From assembly GCF_001902635.1 (NCBI RefSeq), contig NZ_MJAO01000002.1, positions 1 through 64,000 of the forward strand: a stretch of DNA of 64,000 bases, read 5' to 3'. The position numbers and the translations under genes are program-made. This DNA is from Serratia marcescens (lineage in GTDB: Bacteria; Pseudomonadota; Gammaproteobacteria; Enterobacterales; Enterobacteriaceae). The notes beneath the pieces are model-generated. The model worked only from the letters and a program-made list of their open reading frames with translations, was not told the DNA's origin and did no database searches. Of this stretch, positions 10,601-17,272 are shown piece after piece (the first letter of the stretch is position 1; the number at the start of each line of letters is the position of its first letter).

Positions 10601-11617
10601 TTACAGCAGGCCTGCCTCGGTCATCAGTTCGACAACTTTCTTACTGTTCAGCTGCGCGGCGTCAACCTTCGGCGCGTCCAGCTCTTTCAGCGGTACCAGT
10701 TTCGGGTTAGAGGCCGCACCGACGCCGACGGCATATTCAAAGGCGTTGTTGGTGCGCAGGATCTCTTGCCCCTGTTTGCCGGTGATCCACTTGATGAACG
10801 CCTGCGCCTGCTGCTGATGCTTGCTGGAAGCCAGCACGCCGCCGCCGGAGATGCTGACGAACGCGCCCGGATCCTGGTGTTTGAAGTAGTACAGCTTGAT
10901 GTTCTTGCTGTTTTCGCCAGTTTTGGCGCCGTCGACGAACGGATAGTAATGATAGATCACGCCGCTGTCGACCTGGCCGGCATTGACCGCCTTCATCACC
11001 GTGCTGTTGCCCTTATAGGCGGTGAAGTTGGTTTTCATCGCTTTCAGCCAGTCCAGCGTCGCTTTTTCGCCTTTCAGTTCCAGCAGGGCGCTGACGATCG
11101 CCTGGAAATCGGCACCCGACGGCGAGGCGGCCCAGCGGCCTTTCCATTCCGGCTTGGCCAGATCCAGCAGCGACTTCGGCAGTTGGGCTTCGGTCAGCTT
11201 GGCCGGGTTGTAGACGAACACGGTGGAGCGGGCGGCGATGCCGGTCCAGCGGCCGTGGCTTGGGCGATATTGCGGTTCCACCTGGGCCAGCGTCGCGGTG
11301 TCCAGCGGGGCGAACAGTTTGGCGTTATCCACCAGCACCATCGCCGGGGAGTTTTCCGTCAGGAAGACGTCGGCAGGCGAGGCACTGCCTTCTTGCACCA
11401 GTTGGTTGCCCAACTCGCTGTCGCCGCCGTTGCGCAGCGTGACTTTGATGCCGGTGTCTTTGGTAAAGCCATCGACCCAGGATTTCACCAGATTTTCATG
11501 CTGGGCGTTGTAAATGACGATGCCCTGGTCGGCGGGGGCCGCCTGAGCGCCGAAGGCCAGCATCATCGAGGAGGCGAGCAGGGCGACGGGGCCGAGAGAT
11601 GAAATACGCAGCTTCAT
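10601..11617 (-). CDS. sfuA: Periplasmic iron(III)-binding protein SfuA
   Basis: This 338-residue protein has a signal peptide cleaved after FGAQA (about residue 25). The mature protein is a ferric-binding-protein fold of the FbpA/SfuA family (IVIYNAQHENLV start; the paired tyrosines in YHYYPF probably bind iron). It delivers Fe3+ to SfuBC and is the first gene of the operon, 33 bp before sfuB. AAGGA lies seven bases before the ATG. Expression is probably Fur-repressed through the site just upstream. Confidence 0.96.
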   Translation of the reverse strand: MKLRISSLGPVALLASSMMLAFGAQAAPADQGIVIYNAQHENLVKSWVDGFTKDTGIKVTLRNGGDSELGNQLVQEGSASPADVFLTENSPAMVLVDNAKLFAPLDTATLAQVEPQYRPSHGRWTGIAARSTVFVYNPAKLTEAQLPKSLLDLAKPEWKGRWAASPSGADFQAIVSALLELKGEKATLDWLKAMKTNFTAYKGNSTVMKAVNAGQVDSGVIYHYYPFVDGAKTGENSKNIKLYYFKHQDPGAFVSISGGGVLASSKHQQQAQAFIKWITGKQGQEILRTNNAFEYAVGVGAASNPKLVPLKELDAPKVDAAQLNSKKVVELMTEAGLL

Positions 11618-11930
11618 GCAGTTATCCTTTTTAGCGTTCGAATGAGGAAAACGAATTTCGCCTGGCAAGCGCAAGCAGCCCGATTTTAGCCAAGAACATC
11701 AATAATGATAGTGAAAACGATTCGTATTAAATTATTTTTAACGATCGCTCACAAAATGAATGGCCCTAAGGATAAGTTAAGTTTCGGCTGGGATAATCTG
11801 TATTGATTGCCTGAATGGAATAGAGTGCGACGTGATGGCGAGAGGCGGGGAGACGGGATGAGCCGGCGATGTTACCGCGATGAGCGACCGCCTTCCGCAG
11901 CAGACGGTCGCTCTTTAGGCAAGCGCGCCG
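11618..11930. other. Intergenic region upstream of sfuA
   Basis: Besides the Fur site it holds a 9-bp hairpin at 11882-11913 (GAGCGACCG/CGGTCGCTC, then TTT on the plus strand), probably ending transcription from the cysteine-rich gene side. Tiny ORFs here have no ribosome-binding sites, and I see no gene. Confidence 0.5.
11704..11724 (-). promoter_or_regulatory. Fur-type operator of sfuABC
   Basis: AATGATAGTGAAAACGATTC resembles the Fur box and lies about 90 bp upstream of sfuA. It shares the core GAAAACGATTC with the site at 38562. Position and partial consensus match support iron control. Confidence 0.7.
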
Positions 11931-12509
11931 TCAGGCTCGCTCAAAGTGCCCGGTGCCGGTGCCGAAGAACTGCCCGGTGATATTCGGGCCATACTGCGAC
12001 GGATGAACCAGCGTGGTCAATACGCGGCCGTACATATCACTCAGAGGCATGACGAGTGAGCCGGGTTGGATCGACAACGTCAGCGTCAGCGGAATGCCGA
12101 TCAGGTTCGCCGTATCGGGTGCGGTGCCTTGCAGATAGAGCGAAGGGAGGTAAATATTGCCGTCGGAACCGGTGCCGGTCGCTTGACCGATAAAGCGAAC
12201 CAGGGTGCCGTTCTGCGGGGCGTTAGGGCCGATATTGGCCAACTGTGCGGAAATTTGCACGGTTTCGGCGTGCGGCGCACAGGCGCAGGCGCAGCCGCAG
12301 CCCTGGAAATCGAAGTAGCCGCAGATATTCTGCTGGCATCCGCAGCCGCACAAGGATTCCGGGTGCACCTGTTGGTTGAATACCGGTTTCAGCTGCGGGT
12401 TCTGGTTGAGCAGCGCCTGGCGGCTCTGCACTTCCGCGTTATAAGCGTCACGTGATTGTTTATTCAATGCGTTAGCCTGAGCAGGCGTAATATCTTGCAG
12501 TGAAGGCAT
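11931..12509 (-). CDS. Cysteine-rich orphan protein of unknown function
   Basis: I do not recognise this 192-residue protein. Residues 1-50 are polar and helical. A cysteine cluster at about 53-77 has eight cysteines in two groups, CGCGCQQNIC and GCGCACAC, followed by APHAET. The remaining ~110 residues are glycine- and hydrophobic-rich and look beta-stranded (PSLYLQGT, PLTLTLSIQ). No signal peptide or membrane helix is seen. The cluster could bind metal or an Fe-S centre, but that is inference. AGGAG seven bases before the ATG at 12509 fixes the start. It is divergent from another orphan gene across an AT-rich region. Confidence 0.7.
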   Translation of the reverse strand: MPSLQDITPAQANALNKQSRDAYNAEVQSRQALLNQNPQLKPVFNQQVHPESLCGCGCQQNICGYFDFQGCGCACACAPHAETVQISAQLANIGPNAPQNGTLVRFIGQATGTGSDGNIYLPSLYLQGTAPDTANLIGIPLTLTLSIQPGSLVMPLSDMYGRVLTTLVHPSQYGPNITGQFFGTGTGHFERA

Positions 12510-13256
12510 GTGTAAACTCCTATGATTTTTTTGCTGAGTCAGTCTGAAATGCATATCACGCTGAATCCGGTTGTCAGCCAGACAGGGTAATTGCATCCGA
12601 ATGGAAATAGTCATTTGTCATCGGCAGAGAAACGTTATGGCAAACAGACCGTTAACGTCATGTTTTCACGCCAATGAATCTTATTTCCGCTTTGCTTTAT
12701 TGATAATCATTATTTATTCAATCATTCGCCAGTTATTGGCTTTTATAACCGGCAATGGCTTCATACAGGCTCAGAAGCCATTTAAAGGTAGTTAGGCGTT
12801 ATGGAAATATCAAGCGGGTTTTTTAATGTTATTTTTAAATTGAAATGCTATTGATTTCTTCAGTCTATTATTTTGCTGTTAATCTTCCGTTTGTTTTTCA
12901 ATGCCATGATTTATATGATTTAAATCTTTTATTGCTCCGTAAGTGGTTGAGGTTTTAGTGTTTGTTTTTCAGCGCCATTCATTACTGCACTTACTTTCTG
13001 GAATATTTTCAATGTATTCATAAGTGTGACGATTAATATTGAGTTTATATTTGACTTATATCGGTTCTTTGGCAAACCTGTAATGGCAATTTATCTGTTG
13101 CAATGTTGATGTTTTGTTATCGGCTGGGGGTGTTTTTCTCCAATCGTTTCATTTTTCTGTCTGAATTTCGCTAAGGCGTTAATAACATGCGTTCACGTTA
13201 ATGACCGCCGGCGAGAATTAAGACTCATTCTCAGAAAAATATCGAGAGAGGTGCCT
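12510..13256. other. Long AT-rich divergent intergenic region
   Basis: These 747 bases between two orphan genes are much richer in A+T than the surrounding chromosome, with many T runs. One frame gives 74 codons (12571-12795) with a hydrophobic middle but no ribosome-binding site. I see no convincing gene, RNA or terminator. The composition suggests an H-NS-bound or horizontally acquired regulatory region. Confidence 0.6.
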
Positions 13257-13526
13257 ATGTCTAATGGACCATTTTATACCAATCCGATCGTAGTCATCGA
13301 TGTGGTTAATGACTGCGTACATGTGGAGATGGCGATCGATGGGGGGTTATACGAAAACGTGTTCCCACTGTCGGTGGCGGCCAATGAGGCCTATCCGAAA
13401 CTGCTGGTGAGCCTGGCGATCCAGGCACAGGCGAGCGGCAAACCGTTGATGGTGTGGGGGGAACCCGGCCCGGAACCGGCTAAAGGCCTGCCGCTGTTCG
13501 GTATCACGACCGTGAACATCAAGTAG
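13257..13526 (+). CDS. Small orphan protein of unknown function
   Basis: This 89-residue protein has no family I recognise and no signal peptide. It alternates short hydrophobic strands (PIVVIDVVND, VHVEMAIDGG) with a helical middle (YPKLLVSLAIQAQASG) and ends GITTVNIK, so it is probably a small alpha/beta domain. GAGAGG lies six bases before the ATG at 13257; a GTG two codons earlier overlaps that site. Its divergence from the cysteine-rich gene suggests joint control, which is inference. Confidence 0.6.
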   Translation: MSNGPFYTNPIVVIDVVNDCVHVEMAIDGGLYENVFPLSVAANEAYPKLLVSLAIQAQASGKPLMVWGEPGPEPAKGLPLFGITTVNIK

Positions 13527-13701
13527 ACGTCGGCAGCGCGCATTTGCGCTGGGCGTCGACAGGGCGGTGAGGAATATTCCTTTGATAATGAAAGAAATTC
13601 AACACCGCTTTTGGTTATGACTCATAGCGATTAATGATTTAATTTATTTCACTGCCTCATTGAATATTGAACGCGATAAAACGCTAATAAGGGATATCGA
13701 C

Positions 13702-15321
13702 GTGAAATATTCATTCAATACCAAAAAACTGGCTGGTTTAATCCTCTGGTCTTTCGCCGCCACGCCTGCCCATGCCGCCGAGGTACCGGCGGGCGCCAAA
13801 CTGGCGGCGGCACAGGAACTGGTGCGCGCCAACGGGTATGAGCCGGCGACGCTGGATCCGAATCTGGCCGAGAGCAACGTGGAGTTCTACATTTTCAACG
13901 ATCTGTTCGAAGGTTTGCTGCGGGTCGGCAAAGACGGGGAGGTGATCCCGGCGCTGGCGCACAAGTGGGAGCATCAGGGCAACGTCTGGACCTTCCATTT
14001 GCGGCCGCAGGCCAAATGGTCGAACGGCGATCCGGTGACCGCCGACGATTTCGTCTACAGCTGGCGGCGTCTCACCGATCCGAACACGGCGTCGCCGTAC
14101 GGCAGCTATCTGGCCTCGGCCTACGTGTTGAATGCGGCAGCGATCAACGCCGGCAGCAAACCGCCGAGCGAGTTGGGTGTCAAGGCGCTGGACGCGCACA
14201 CCTTGCAGGTGACGCTGGCGGAGCCCAACTCTTACCTGCTCAAGCAGCTGGTGCATTTCCCGGTCTTGCCGGTTAACCGCAAGGTGGTGGAGCAATACGG
14301 CAAGAACTGGACTCAGCCGGCCCATTTTGTCGGCAACGGGGCGTTCCGCCTCAGCCAATGGGTGGTGAACGAAAAGGTGGTGGTGGAACGCAATCCGCAA
14401 TATTGGGATAACGCCAACACCGTGCTCAACAAGGTGACGTTCTTGCCGATACAAGGCTTCCCGGAAGTGGCGCGTTTCCGCGCCGGTGAGGTTGAATTGG
14501 GGTATACCACGCCGCCGGAGCTGTATCAGCAGCTGAAAAAAACGCTCGGGGAGCAACAGCTGGTGACCTATCCGCTGCTCTCCACCAGTTACTTCGCCTT
14601 CAATAATCAGCAGGCGCCGTTTAACGACGTGCGGGTGCGCCAGGCGTTGAATCTGGCGCTGGACAAAGAGATTATCGCCGGCAAGGTGTTGGGATACGGC
14701 CAGCAGCCGGCCTGGACCTTTACCCCGATCGGCGCGGGCGGCTACAGCCTGCAGGCCGGTGAAACGGCAGGCTGGACGCCGGAACAACGGCACGCTCAGG
14801 CTAAAAAGTGGTTGGAAGAGGCCGGTTTCAACGCCGCGAATCCGCTGCGCTTTACCGTGCTGTACAGCAACGACGCCACCATCAAGAAGATCGTCATCGC
14901 CGCCGCCGCCATGTGGAAAAAGAACCTTGGGGTAGAGGCCACCTTGCAAAGCCAGGAGCGTAAAGTGACGCTGGATAATATCAACCGCGGGCAGTACAGC
15001 GTGGCCTTTACCCGTTGGCTGGCGGATTACAACGATCCTTCTACGTTTTTGAACGTGTTCCGTTCTGACAGCAGCGAGAACAGCCCCAAATACCGTAACC
15101 CGGATTATGACCGCATTCTGCATCAGGCCACGGCGGCGCAGACGCCGCAACAGGTGCAGCAATACTTCCAGCGGGCCGAGGATCTGCTGGCCGTCGATAC
15201 GCCGGTGGCGTCGGTGTACTACGAGGCCAACGCCACCTTGGTCAAACCTTACGTGAAGGGCATCGATTTTACCCGCCAGGGCGCCTTGTACGATAAAAAC
15301 GTCTACATTCTCGAACACTGA
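13702..15321 (+). CDS. Periplasmic oligopeptide-binding protein (OppA/MppA family), orphan
   Basis: This 539-residue SBP_bac_5 protein has a signal peptide ending PAHA. The family core starts at ATLDPNLAES, with the signature region NGDPVTADDFVYSW and the hinge FNNQQAPFNDVRVRQALNLALDK near 305. It should bind peptides in the periplasm and pass them to a permease. No oppBCDF-type permease or ATPase genes adjoin, so it is an orphan that may share a permease encoded elsewhere, as MppA does. The GTG at 13702 follows AAGGG by eight bases and gives a clean signal peptide; the upstream TTG at 13660 does not. Confidence 0.9.
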   Translation: MKYSFNTKKLAGLILWSFAATPAHAAEVPAGAKLAAAQELVRANGYEPATLDPNLAESNVEFYIFNDLFEGLLRVGKDGEVIPALAHKWEHQGNVWTFHLRPQAKWSNGDPVTADDFVYSWRRLTDPNTASPYGSYLASAYVLNAAAINAGSKPPSELGVKALDAHTLQVTLAEPNSYLLKQLVHFPVLPVNRKVVEQYGKNWTQPAHFVGNGAFRLSQWVVNEKVVVERNPQYWDNANTVLNKVTFLPIQGFPEVARFRAGEVELGYTTPPELYQQLKKTLGEQQLVTYPLLSTSYFAFNNQQAPFNDVRVRQALNLALDKEIIAGKVLGYGQQPAWTFTPIGAGGYSLQAGETAGWTPEQRHAQAKKWLEEAGFNAANPLRFTVLYSNDATIKKIVIAAAAMWKKNLGVEATLQSQERKVTLDNINRGQYSVAFTRWLADYNDPSTFLNVFRSDSSENSPKYRNPDYDRILHQATAAQTPQQVQQYFQRAEDLLAVDTPVASVYYEANATLVKPYVKGIDFTRQGALYDKNVYILEH

Positions 15322-15330
15322 GAAATAAAA

Positions 15331-15358
15331 AAACGGCTGATTTATATCAGCCGTTTTT
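15331..15358 (+). terminator. Rho-independent terminator after the peptide-binding protein
   Basis: AACGGCTGAT pairs with ATCAGCCGTT, followed by a T run, ten bases after the stop codon. Confidence 0.88.
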
Positions 15359-15417
15359 ATAGATTCGTGTTTAATAACATTATCCTAAATACTCCATAAA
15401 CGACGGGCAATCTTTTC

Positions 15418-15446
15418 TTTCCGCTGGTTAAAACAATGCCTATACT
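15418..15446 (+). promoter_or_regulatory. Candidate promoter of the M-box/mgtE transcript
   Basis: TATACT at 15441-15446 is a good -10 element, just upstream of the riboswitch. The -35 region (TTTCCG, 17-bp spacer) is weak. It is placed by position and the -10 match alone. Confidence 0.4.
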
Positions 15447-15467
15447 GCGCCGGTAGTTTATATGCAG

Positions 15468-15633
15468 TATCTCGTTTGGCGAGGCTCCTATACAAACACA
15501 GGTTACTGATCTGACGACATCGAGAGATGCCCAAGGTTAAGACAGGCTTTATCGGATTAAGGTTCAGCCCAAAGTAACTTCCGAGCAACAATTCGGATAC
15601 GTTGTATAGTGCTAAAACCTGGACGCGGAGATA
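15468..15633 (+). ncRNA. M-box (ykoK-type) magnesium riboswitch
   Basis: The leader of mgtE contains the M-box signature blocks in order: GGCGAGGCTCCTATAC, ACATCGAGAGATGCCCAAGG, GATTAAGGTT, and GTTGTATAGTGCTAAA. The closing stem P1 is formed by TATCTC (15468-15473) with GAGATA (15628-15633). The order and wording follow the Bacillus ykoK leader as I remember it. M-box RNAs bind Mg2+ and shut off magnesium uptake genes when Mg2+ is high, which fits the mgtE gene 77 bp downstream. Confidence 0.92.
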
Positions 15634-15662
15634 GGCAGTCTGCACTCCCTCTGTGGTTACGC

Positions 15663-15702
15663 CCCTATGCGATTCGCTGTTGAAGTTCAAACAGAAATAG
15701 GG
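15663..15702 (+). promoter_or_regulatory. Candidate ribosome-binding-site sequestering stem below the M-box
   Basis: CCCTAT (15663-15668) is complementary to ATAGGG (15697-15702), which contains the mgtE ribosome-binding site. No T-tract terminator is visible between riboswitch and ATG, so the switch probably acts on translation or through Rho. The pairing is seen; its role is inference. Confidence 0.45.
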
Positions 15703-15709
15703 ACTGACA

Positions 15710-16732
15710 ATGATCAAGTCACATCACCATTATTCTTCTCCGGCGCTGAACGCGACTGAAACTCTCGACGAGACGTCGGTCGCCGGCTATATGAACGCCG
15801 ATTTTATTACTGTTCCCGCGACGATGACGGTCAATCATGCCCGGGAATATTTACTTTCACAGCTCAAAACGGACGAAATTCCCACCCGGGTGTTTATCAC
15901 CGCGGATGATTATCATCTGCGCGGCACGCTGTCGGTGAAAAAACTGCTGCAGTGCGAAGAGCAGGATAAAACCGTCGGCGTGATGATGGATCACAGCTAT
16001 TTCCAGGTTTCACCCGACGACGACCGCAACGACGTCGCGCATCTGCTCGGCAAGGGCGGCCTGGACGTGGTGCCGGTGGTGGCGAACAACACGCTGGTCG
16101 GGGTGCTGGGGGAGCGAGAGATCGCCCGGTTGGTCGAAGACGAAAACACCGAAGACGCGCAGCGCCAGGGCGCGAGCCTGCCGCTGGACAAGCCTTATCT
16201 GGAGACCAGCCCGTGGGCGCTGTGGCGTAAACGTTCGGTGTGGCTGCTGATGCTGTTCGTCGCCGAAGCCTATACCGGCAACGTGCTGAAAGCGTTTGAA
16301 GAGCAGCTCGAAGCGGCGATTGCGTTGGCGTTCTTCATCCCGCTGCTGATCGGCACCGGCGGCAACAGCGGCACCCAGATCACCTCGACGCTGGTGCGCG
16401 CCATGGCGCTGGGCGAGGTCAGCCTGCGCAACCTGGGCGCGGTGATCCGCAAGGAAGTGACGACCTCGCTGCTGATCGCCGTCACCATCGGCCTGGCGGC
16501 CTGGGTACGCGCCTGGATCATGGGCGTCGGCATGGAGGTGACGTTGGTGGTCAGCCTGTCGCTGGTGGTAATCACCGTATGGAGTGCGATTGTCTCGTCG
16601 ATCATTCCGATGCTGTTGAAACGGCTCGGCATCGATCCGGCGGTGGTATCGGCGCCGTTTATCGCCACCTTTATCGATGGCACCGGCCTGATTATTTATT
16701 TCAAAATTGCCCAGCAGGTATTGGGTATTTAA
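15710..16732 (+). CDS. mgtE: MgtE-family magnesium transporter lacking the N domain
   Basis: This 340-residue inner-membrane Mg2+ channel/transporter has a CBS-domain pair at about residues 25-150. A five-helix MgtE pore domain runs from about 175 to 340, with the signature GTGGNSGTQITS near 217. Full-length MgtE proteins are about 450 residues with an extra N-terminal superhelical domain, which is absent here. The CBS pair normally senses cytoplasmic Mg2+. AGGGA precedes the ATG by six bases. Control by the M-box and close linkage to an mgtS homologue make a magnesium role very likely. Confidence 0.94.
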   Translation: MIKSHHHYSSPALNATETLDETSVAGYMNADFITVPATMTVNHAREYLLSQLKTDEIPTRVFITADDYHLRGTLSVKKLLQCEEQDKTVGVMMDHSYFQVSPDDDRNDVAHLLGKGGLDVVPVVANNTLVGVLGEREIARLVEDENTEDAQRQGASLPLDKPYLETSPWALWRKRSVWLLMLFVAEAYTGNVLKAFEEQLEAAIALAFFIPLLIGTGGNSGTQITSTLVRAMALGEVSLRNLGAVIRKEVTTSLLIAVTIGLAAWVRAWIMGVGMEVTLVVSLSLVVITVWSAIVSSIIPMLLKRLGIDPAVVSAPFIATFIDGTGLIIYFKIAQQVLGI

Positions 16733-16739
16733 CCGTAAT

Positions 16740-16759
16740 CCGCCCGATAAAACGGGCGG
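16740..16759 (+). other. Hairpin between mgtE and the small ORFs
   Basis: CCGCCCG and CGGGCGG form a strong stem without a T tract, seven bases after the mgtE stop. It may be a transcript-processing or stabilising hairpin. Confidence 0.4.
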
Positions 16760-16792
16760 TGAATCACCAACATGAGGAGGGCGTTAAACAGC

Positions 16793-16849
16793 ATGGATAC
16801 CGACCAACCCCGATATTTAACGCAAGGGGCTTTTATCGATAACATTTAA
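16793..16849 (+). CDS. Candidate 18-residue leader peptide before mgtS
   Basis: An 18-codon ORF (MDTDQPRYLTQ...FIDNI) follows an AGGAGGG site at a rather long spacing of about 11 bases and ends 15 bases before mgtS. Its acidic/proline start (DTDQP) recalls the MgtL leader, whose acidic-proline run destabilises ribosomes at low Mg2+. Translation is unproven, so this is a candidate only. Confidence 0.35.
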   Translation: MDTDQPRYLTQGAFIDNI

Positions 16850-16864
16850 TCTGAGGACAAGAAA

Positions 16865-16957
16865 ATGGGAAACATGACTATTTTTATGGGATTCCTGGCA
16901 ATGATCAGCTCACTGGGCCTGTTGGCGGCCTATATGAGCACCAAATGGGATGATTGA
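16865..16957 (+). CDS. mgtS: MgtS-like small inner-membrane protein (30 residues)
   Basis: This 30-residue ORF is one membrane helix with a GNM start and the C-terminal tail AAYMSTKWDD. The E. coli MgtS/YneM peptide of 31 residues has the same GNM start, the same FLAAY-type helix end and the identical KWDD ending, as I remember it. MgtS protects the MgtA transporter from FtsH at low Mg2+ and also acts on PitA. Here it sits 132 bp after M-box-controlled mgtE, with GAGGA upstream of its ATG and a terminator after it. Confidence 0.85.
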   Translation: MGNMTIFMGFLAMISSLGLLAAYMSTKWDD

Positions 16958-16983
16958 TGAACGCTAAAGATCCGCCTAGATGC

Positions 16984-17023
16984 ATCCTCCCTGTAACCGT
17001 TATTTATTATGGGGAGGATTTTT
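16984..17023 (+). terminator. Rho-independent terminator after mgtS
   Basis: ATCCTCCC pairs with GGGGAGGAT, followed by five T. The loop is long (about 19 bases) but the stem and T run are good, so the mgtE-mgtS transcript probably ends here. Confidence 0.75.
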
Positions 17024-17066
17024 AGCGGCGCGCTGAATGTGCGGCCTGACATTGGAGTTGATAATA

Positions 17067-17246
17067 ATGACTATTCTTATTCTGGGATTGCTCTACGCTA
17101 TTTTAATGATCTCGGTGGGTGTTAATGAGATTTATTTTTATTCCACCGGAAAATCCGATTTTCTCACTAGCCTTATGCTGACATTTTCTGGCAGTATGCT
17201 GCTGATCGCCTTTGTCTGGCAATTATCCTCTAAAGTAAAAAAATAA
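17067..17246 (+). CDS. Two-helix small membrane protein in the magnesium locus
   Basis: I do not recognise this 59-residue protein. It has two membrane helices (about residues 3-22 and 35-54) joined by a short polar loop (NEIYFYSTGKSD), and ends SSKVKK, which suggests a cytoplasmic C-terminus. GGAG lies nine bases before the ATG at 17067. It lies between the mgtS terminator and the CDF gene and may be co-transcribed with the latter. A magnesium link is inferred from position only. Confidence 0.6.
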   Translation: MTILILGLLYAILMISVGVNEIYFYSTGKSDFLTSLMLTFSGSMLLIAFVWQLSSKVKK

Positions 17247-17272
17247 ATCACCGTCCGAATGTGAGCAGCATA

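Noticed and set aside
12571-12795. 74-codon plus-strand frame with a hydrophobic middle
   Set aside because: No ribosome-binding site, mixed composition and overlap with the upstream region of the cysteine-rich gene.
15385-15717. 110-codon minus-strand frame upstream of mgtE
   Set aside because: It lies over the M-box riboswitch and has no protein-like features.
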